Below are positions 9,501-14,071 of a DNA stretch of 14,071 bases, in pieces (position 1 is the stretch's first letter; each line of letters opens with the position of its first letter). The position numbers and the translations under genes were made by a program. Origin of the DNA: Gonium pectorale (lineage: Eukaryota > Chlorophyta > Chlorophyceae > Chlamydomonadales > Volvocaceae). The stretch spans positions 595,994-610,064 of the forward strand of contig LSYV01000032.1 in the NCBI GenBank assembly GCA_001584585.1, read 5' to 3'. Below the pieces are notes generated by a model. It was not told the origin of the DNA and did no database searches. It saw only the letters and a list, made by a program, of their open reading frames with translations.

Positions 9501-9658
9501 CGTTTGGCGGCCTGGGTGGCGGCCCCCTGGCGTCGGCGGACTCGGGCATGCTGCGCGGCAGCGGCGGCAGCGGCACGGGCGGGTCCTCGGAGGAGGGCGA
9601 GGAGATGGTGGTCAGCGATGACGACCTGGAGCGGGTCGTGCAGTTCACGTTGGCCTGA
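3534..9658 (+). CDS. Organelle RNA-binding protein with 12 HPR/OPR-type repeats and a RAP domain (13 exons)
   Basis: Predicted exons are 3534-3579, 3659-3761, 3825-3882, 4008-5099, 5343-5399, 5493-5660, 5976-6101, 6377-6528, 6789-6957, 7215-7474, 7637-7838, 8095-8373 and 8636-9658. They total 3735 nt and give 1244 residues with no frame break. The start ATG has A at -3 and G at +4 and opens a basic peptide (MASKQLLRRLPLLGR) resembling a chloroplast or mitochondrial targeting sequence. A Pro/Gln-rich linker lies at residues 199-251. Residues 260-296 resemble the helical entry segment of this class (NISTALARVPK). Twelve repeats cover 357-805, a RAP domain 897-955, an Ala/Gln-rich segment 1007-1071, a Gly/Leu-rich stretch about 1084-1104, and an acidic tail 1221-1244. 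By family knowledge such proteins bind a specific organelle RNA to stabilise, process, splice or translate it (Tbc2 and Raa3 in Chlamydomonas are examples of such nuclear factors). Published Tbc2 (1115 residues, nine 38-40-residue repeats) does not obviously match, so no symbol is given. The least certain junctions are those of exon 2. Confidence 0.88.
4869..7820 (+). repeat. Twelve tandem 36-39-residue helical repeats (protein-level, across exons 4-11)
   Basis: Aligned on the core (P/A)Q-x-L-(S/A)-N-x-x-W-A, the repeats start at residues 357, 395, 432, 469, 507, 544, 582, 619, 656, 693, 732 and 770. Their lengths are 38, 37, 37, 38, 37, 38, 37, 37, 37, 39, 38 and 36. Each fits a two-helix unit: an A helix around LSNxxWAxA, a turn with (G/N)(H/F/Y)xxP, then a B helix ending in a charged residue before F-x-x-Q. 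A vestigial thirteenth unit (PEGMHQ, 806-811) leads toward the RAP domain. Helical repeats of this sort form a solenoid that reads single-stranded RNA, roughly one base per repeat in related PPR proteins. Coordinates include introns 4-10. Confidence 0.85.
7971..7995 (+). repeat. 10-bp direct repeat in intron 11
   Basis: Two and a half copies of GGCATTACGA stand head to tail within intron 11. No coding or splice role is apparent. Confidence 0.8.
8365..8428 (+). repeat. 32-bp tandem duplication spanning the exon 12 donor site
   Basis: The 32-bp unit beginning GGGCTGCAGGTGGGCTTGGG occurs at 8365-8396 and again at 8397-8428. The first copy contains the last nine coding bases of exon 12 (GLQ) and the donor at 8374. 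The second copy recreates the same donor at 8406. The longer choice would add 32 nt and shift the frame, so the upstream donor is taken as productive. Confidence 0.9.
8424..8460 (+). repeat. GGGCT pentanucleotide microsatellite in intron 12
   Basis: About seven uninterrupted copies of GGGCT directly follow the 32-bp duplication. The tract is likely to be variable in length between strains and prone to polymerase slippage. Confidence 0.9.
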
Positions 9659-10045
9659 GGGACCGGGCAACGCAGCAGCGCCTTGCCGCCTGGCGGCGTG
9701 GGGAGGTTGGCACGAGGCGCGGCCCGCCACGGACGCATCGATCGACCGGCAGAGAGTCAGGGCGGAGGTCCGTGGCCCCTGCGTCTTGATTGAGACTTCT
9801 GAGTCCTCTGGATGGTAACCTGGCCGCGTCCTGCAGTATACTGTTTTTTTTATGCAGGCCTTGCGTAGGGGCGTCTCGCGGATGTGCGGAGCCCGCGAAT
9901 CTGACGGAGCACGCAACTTGGACGATGCCGAGATGTCATTTTGCGACGTGTGTAGAGGACGACATGGTCGGCCGGCCCGGCCCTAGGATTGGGTGGGTGG
10001 GCGCATGCATCTAGAGGAGATATGATGTAATATTCATCGGTGTTT
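9659..10045 (+). other. 3' UTR of the RAP-domain gene
   Basis: About 0.39 kb runs from the TGA at 9656-9658 to shortly after the TGTAA at 10026-10030. Codon bias stops abruptly at the TGA. An octa-T stretch occurs at about 9844-9851. The end is inferred from the signal. Confidence 0.6.
10026..10030 (+). terminator. TGTAA poly(A) signal of the RAP-domain gene
   Basis: This is the first TGTAA downstream of the stop codon, set in locally A/T-rich sequence (ATGATGTAATATTC). It matches the algal consensus for poly(A) addition. Confidence 0.7.
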
Positions 10046-11404
10046 TTGTATTTCCTGTGTGTTTCCCGTGGTTCCGAAACTATTATGCTGTTCATCTTCG
10101 GAGCGCTGCAACATATTGTGTACACGTGGCGGTGTGGTCTCTGGCGCCGACTCGACGAGCTGAGCTGAGCGGGTGCGGAACTCGCGTTTGGGGGCCGGCA
10201 CAGGCACTCGGGTAGCTAAATGAGTGGGAGGGGCCCAGCCTGCGGGCCTGGCGGACGCCTGAGAGGGTTGACGGTTTGCGCGAGGTTGGTTGGAGAGGGA
10301 GCGATGATGCCGTTTTTCTAAAGAGGTCACTCCCGGGGTTGCGACGCGCTGACGCAGGGTTGGTCTGTGCGCGCGTGCGCTCTTTGACGGTTACGAGCAG
10401 GTGAGTCGTCGCGGGCGTGATTGGCGTTCTCCGGGTGCGCACATTGCGCGCCTCGTCGGGGGAGGATGCATGCAGAGGGTGACGGGCGTAGAGTACCGGT
10501 ACCGTGGACGCCAAACCCGGCCACTGAAAGCAGGGTCATAACGCAACCCGTTCGTCTCCCTGACCCAGCCTTTTTCCTTCTTAGCTCAGCATTTGTTTCG
10601 GCGTGACCGTGTGCGCCATGTGTATACGAGAGAATCCCTGCGCTATCTTTGGGGGGATGTGGAGGTGCTCCGCAATCAACAGCACGGCTTGTGACAGCTT
10701 ATTGTCCCGATTGCTGTTTGGTGTTTTGGATGCTTTGGAGTTTTGCTTGACGGGTGCATTTGGATGGGTGGGCGTTTCCTCCTACCCACCACCGTGCCCC
10801 TGCCCTGCGCGGCGCTCCTGGCAATGAGGACCCAGCCAGGACCAGAGAGAGAATTGGCGTGAGGGCGCTAGGGCCGTATTCGTGTAACGGCGTTGAATCA
10901 ACGGCCTCGAAGCCACAGCGCTGCTCGCTCGTCACTGACGTCACCTCGTCACGGTTTCAGAGGTTGTCAACGACTATGCAAAGACGGCTACAAGTACTTC
11001 CCTTGCGTGTGCGATTCGGTGTCCGCGACGTGACCCGTTTCCCTTCTTCAAAACGCCCCGAATCACGCAACGCGTGGCGGGGAAGCTGGGATGCAGCCCA
11101 GGACGTATGGAGGTTGTAAACGACGGCAACCGGTAGGGATCAACCTCTTCAGCCCCCGCCACCTCATCCAGGGCCACCCTCCAAAGTAACCAGCATGCCC
11201 GCTGCTGCCTCGTTCAACCCGGGGGGGATACAGCCGTGCGTGGCAAGGGGCAGTGCGCAGGCCGAGGGCTCCCCTGCATTCCCCTGCCGGCGGCGGCCGC
11301 AGGGCCTGCTCTCCAGGCCCCTCCTATCCAGGGCCGGGGGGGGGGGGCGAATGTTGCCTCGCCTGCCTGTATGACCGTAGAGGTGTGTAGTGAGGCGTTT
11401 CATT
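10046..11404. other. Intergenic region without supported genes
   Basis: Open frames here are short, overlap on both strands and lack codon bias or domains. It contains a perfect TGACGTCA palindrome (10936-10943), a TGTAA at 11115-11119 with no gene to attach it to, and a run of 12 G (11336-11347). Confidence 0.5.
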
Positions 11405-11409
11405 TTACA
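11405..11409 (-). terminator. Candidate poly(A) signal of a leftward gene
   Basis: TTACA on the plus strand is TGTAA on the minus strand. By my reading it is the only such site between 10031 and the right edge. The DNA to its right is C/A-rich on the plus strand, so G/T-rich as minus-strand transcript, like the two 3' UTRs seen in this window. No leftward coding exon was found to confirm it. Confidence 0.35.
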
Positions 11410-11824
11410 GGGCCGGCGGTCTTATGCCGTGCAGCCACGGACCACTAGCCTTCCTGCATCCCCGCACTCCAGTGCACCAGTGGACACACGCCTCGTCGGT
11501 GTACCGGCGTGTGTAGACAGGGTCGGAACGTCCAACGTCGCCCGACCACTGAGCCGATGCCAGAGACCGCACCCCCTAGCGCGATGGGTCGAATGTCCGG
11601 CCTCTTCACAACCCAGCCCTCGATCCCACACACTCGTCCACGCTGCCGATGCCGCCAGTAACGGCGCAACGCGAGTACGACACGCAGTTCGAGGGCAAAC
11701 ACGCACAAACACCGCCCTCCGCCGGTGCAGACCTGCACCGCCCCGAGTCCAGCGCCCTGCTGCAAAGCGCCGCCTTCACACCTCTCGCCTGCCGCCCGCC
11801 AGGCCCCAGGCACCCAGAGCCTTC

Positions 11825-11846
11825 CCAACCAACCAACCAACCAACC
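11825..11846 (+). repeat. CCAA tetranucleotide microsatellite
   Basis: Five full CCAA units plus a partial unit stand in tandem, within the putative minus-strand transcript where they would read as TTGG. Confidence 0.9.
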
Positions 11847-12976
11847 GCCAACCACCATAACCGCCAGGCGGGCCCTGGCCGCCTGGCGACGGGCCCCCGG
11901 TGGCTGCAGCACCGTCATAAGCGGACGCGCCGCGACCCCCCCCCCCTGCACACCTCTACCCCCCCTGCACACAGGGCGCCGCAACCCACGGACGGAGCGC
12001 CAAGCGCGCACGAGGCGCGCTCAGCGCCGGCAAACGCCCCAGGACCAAAGCATTGACCCCGGCGAGGCGAGGTGCCGCGGCCAGTGATAGAACGAATTGC
12101 GAGGACGCAAGCCGGGCGCAGGCCCAAATCACGCACGCCAAAGGTATATGAAAACACAAATAGGCAGACGGGCTCAATAACCACTATTTGCGGTACCGCT
12201 TTGGGGGGCCGCCGCGACGTAAGCAACAGGCGGCAACCACTGGCAAGCCACGCCCCGGATGCGTCAGCACGCAGCCGCCAACACCAACACCAACATCAGC
12301 CCCGGGCAGGGCAGCCGGCTAACCTCGGCGAGATGACGCTGCCGAGCTGAAGCCGCCGGCATGACGGGGACGCCAGGGGACAACTGCAGACGCTGCTGAA
12401 AGCACACAAAAGAACAGACACACTACACCCACGCACGCACACGCGCACGCGAACAAACACAAATCATCCCTTCGTAAAGACTGTGACAGGCACGCTGGCT
12501 GTGAGCGCATCCCCTGCGCTGCCTGCCCCGCAGGCCCCCGGGCCCCAGTCGGCAACCGTACAAGGGGGAGCAGTGCGGCCCACACATAAAAGGACGACAA
12601 CAACACCCCGTGATTGCTCCGAGATCGGCCCGTGATAGGCCACATGATGAAATCACCGCCGTCGCACCATCACCGCCATCGCCACCGCGAGTGAGGCAGC
12701 CCCGCGATCCGACGTGCGTACGGCACACCGTGTACGGCGCACCGCAGGCCTCCCGCTCGCAATGCCTCGCGTACGGCTGCTCGCCAAGCCCAAGCCAGCC
12801 CGCGTCAGGGGTACTTTCCCACACTGCACTCCTTCAATACGAAGCATTCCTTCACTTGCCCCACCCCCCACCCCCACCCCCACACCACCACCACCATTGC
12901 AGGTGCCGAGCCGCACAATAGGCCTCACAATGGGGAACGCCAGTCGGCAACCTGCACACAAAGATGCGCACAACAT

Positions 12977-13003
12977 ACCGTACTTACCGTACTTTTCGTA
13001 CTT
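12977..13003 (+). repeat. Three 9-bp units with CGTACTT core
   Basis: ACCGTACTT, ACCGTACTT and TTCGTACTT follow one another without spacing. They stand out as A/T-richer than the surrounding sequence. Confidence 0.85.
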
Positions 13004-14071
13004 TCAAGTCAAAAGGAGCAACGAAAACCCCCGACCACGGCCCTACCCCGCATACCCGCGCACAACGCACTGCGCCGCCACGCGATTCCATCGACCAACA
13101 GGCCAGCCAGACCGCCGTAAATAGCATTCATTACTTGACCCCCTAACAAGCCGCTGGCATCGCTCGGCAAGGGCAGCTGCGGGAGGGGGAGGGAGCACCC
13201 GTCCCGCGGCACAGAGTCGGCGCCACCGCGCCGCCGATCGCCCCCTTGCAGGTCGGGTGGATTGGGATGAGTGTTTTGTGTGTGTGTTCGAGGCGCGATT
13301 CACCTTCGCACAGCGGCCTCACCAGCCAGCACGCCCGCCACATCCTCAGAGCCCGGCCAGCATTATCCGCAGTCCAGGGCAACGAGGCAGGCCAGCAATA
13401 ACCGGATTGGGTTTCTGGCCAGTGCCCCCAGGCGGCCAACTGAGCATGGCTCGGCCGCCCGGGGACACAAGGGGGGAGGCGGACTGCCCCGATTATCATG
13501 GGCACCCCTGCCCCCGCCCGTGTGCCAACCCAACCGGCGCTTCCAGTCTCCGACTGGCTCAAACATAGCCCAACACACGCCTGCAACCCCCAAGGTGGAG
13601 ATCACTGCCGGTCCACAGTACCCGGTACCTACACCGAGCCGCTCGTAATTACGTTTTTTTACGTATGTACTACTTAGATTTGGAAAAACAGGCAACTTAG
13701 AACATAGCATCGACGCGGATGCGCCGCCCCCCCTCCTTCGAGCAGAAACCGAGACGCCGTGGGTGTGGCGAGTGACAGCGCGCGGGCGCAGGCTCGGTGG
13801 CGCGCGCTCTCGACCGCGCAGCAGCCAGCCTGCCGTACCGTGCCAGCCTTCCGCTATACAAACTGAAGGGGCCTTGAAAACCCAACTTCGAAATGGGAGT
13901 CCACCAGTATTCTCCCGTCAGGTCGCCGAGGGGAACTTGCTTGACTTGCTCGTACGTCTGGGCGGTCGGGCCGGCCTAGCGTCCACGGTAGCAGGTCGAA
14001 TGTCGACCAGCCACATCTCGCATGATGTGCCCCATCCGAGAGAGGCAGCACGCCCGCCGCGTCACGGGATC

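Larger units (their letters stand above)
11410..14071 (-). other. Probable long 3' UTR or intron of a leftward gene; no coding exon found
   Basis: Over 2.6 kb no exon on either strand shows algal codon bias together with splice sites. Simple repeats are frequent: CCAA at 11825-11846, CA/CG-rich tracts at 12418-12462, CCACCCC/CACC tracts at 12858-12896, and a 9-bp triplet at 12977-13003. Strand asymmetry favours minus-strand transcription. Around 13640-13700 the sequence turns A/T-rich, which may mark a boundary such as an intron edge or a promoter. I see no recognisable protein up to the right end. Confidence 0.35.

Noticed and set aside
8515..9621. 368-codon plus-strand frame in the second frame of exon 13
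   Set aside because: The Arg/Gly-rich translation is a frame-shift shadow. The RAP motif lies in the other frame, which joins exon 12 in phase.
3534..9658. Naming the gene TBC2
   Set aside because: Tbc2 is a repeat protein of the same broad class, but its reported length and repeat number differ, and shared repeats do not establish orthology.
11115..11119. TGTAA on the plus strand
   Set aside because: It is more than 1 kb beyond the RAP gene's first signal, and no other plus-strand gene precedes it.
11445..12011. 188-codon minus-strand open frame
   Set aside because: The translation is built from simple repeats (TTGG, GGGTGG) and has no domain or codon bias; it is more likely UTR.
12423..12824. 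133-codon minus-strand open frame
   Set aside because: Cys/Arg/Gly-rich product from CA/CG-type repeats, without splice context or motifs.

Overview
The window reads as nuclear DNA of a volvocine green alga, most likely Chlamydomonas reinhardtii or a close relative. It is GC-rich, and coding exons use C or G at nearly every third codon position. Introns are short to medium (63-315 nt) with GTGAG/GTGGG-type donors and NCAG acceptors, and genes end in long G/T-rich 3' regions carrying the algal poly(A) signal TGTAA. No bacterial, viral or CRISPR features were seen. No rRNA or tRNA gene was recognised by eye.

Layout: (1) 1-884 looks intronic or otherwise non-coding and runs into a strong 3' splice site. 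(2) 885-1058 is the terminal coding exon of a plus-strand gene whose earlier exons lie mostly or wholly outside the window. Its 3' UTR runs to a TGTAA at 2154-2158. (3) 2176-3533 is intergenic and promoter sequence. (4) 3534-9658 is the main gene, a 13-exon plus-strand gene that I assembled by matching splice sites and reading phase. All 12 junctions stay in frame and give 1244 residues. Its 3' UTR ends at a TGTAA at 10026-10030. (5) 10031-14071 holds no coding sequence I can support. The only minus-strand poly(A) signal found (TTACA at 11405-11409) and the C/A-rich plus strand to its right suggest the long 3' UTR of a leftward gene that starts beyond, or close to, the right edge.

The main gene encodes a predicted organelle RNA-binding protein. 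It has a basic, targeting-like N terminus, a Pro/Gln-rich linker, twelve tandem helical repeats of 36-39 residues (most often 37) with the core xQxLxNxxWA, and a RAP domain. A 280-residue Ala/Gln/Gly-rich tail with an acidic end follows. By family knowledge such OPR/HPR-RAP proteins act on single chloroplast or mitochondrial transcripts (stability, processing, splicing or translation). The target cannot be read from the sequence.

The points most worth a second look are the 37-residue repeat period, which is closer to heptatricopeptide (HPR) than classical 38-40-residue OPR repeats, and introns that recur at the same position in the repeat and delimit blocks of two and four repeats. A third is an exact 32-bp duplication that copies the exon 12 splice donor.
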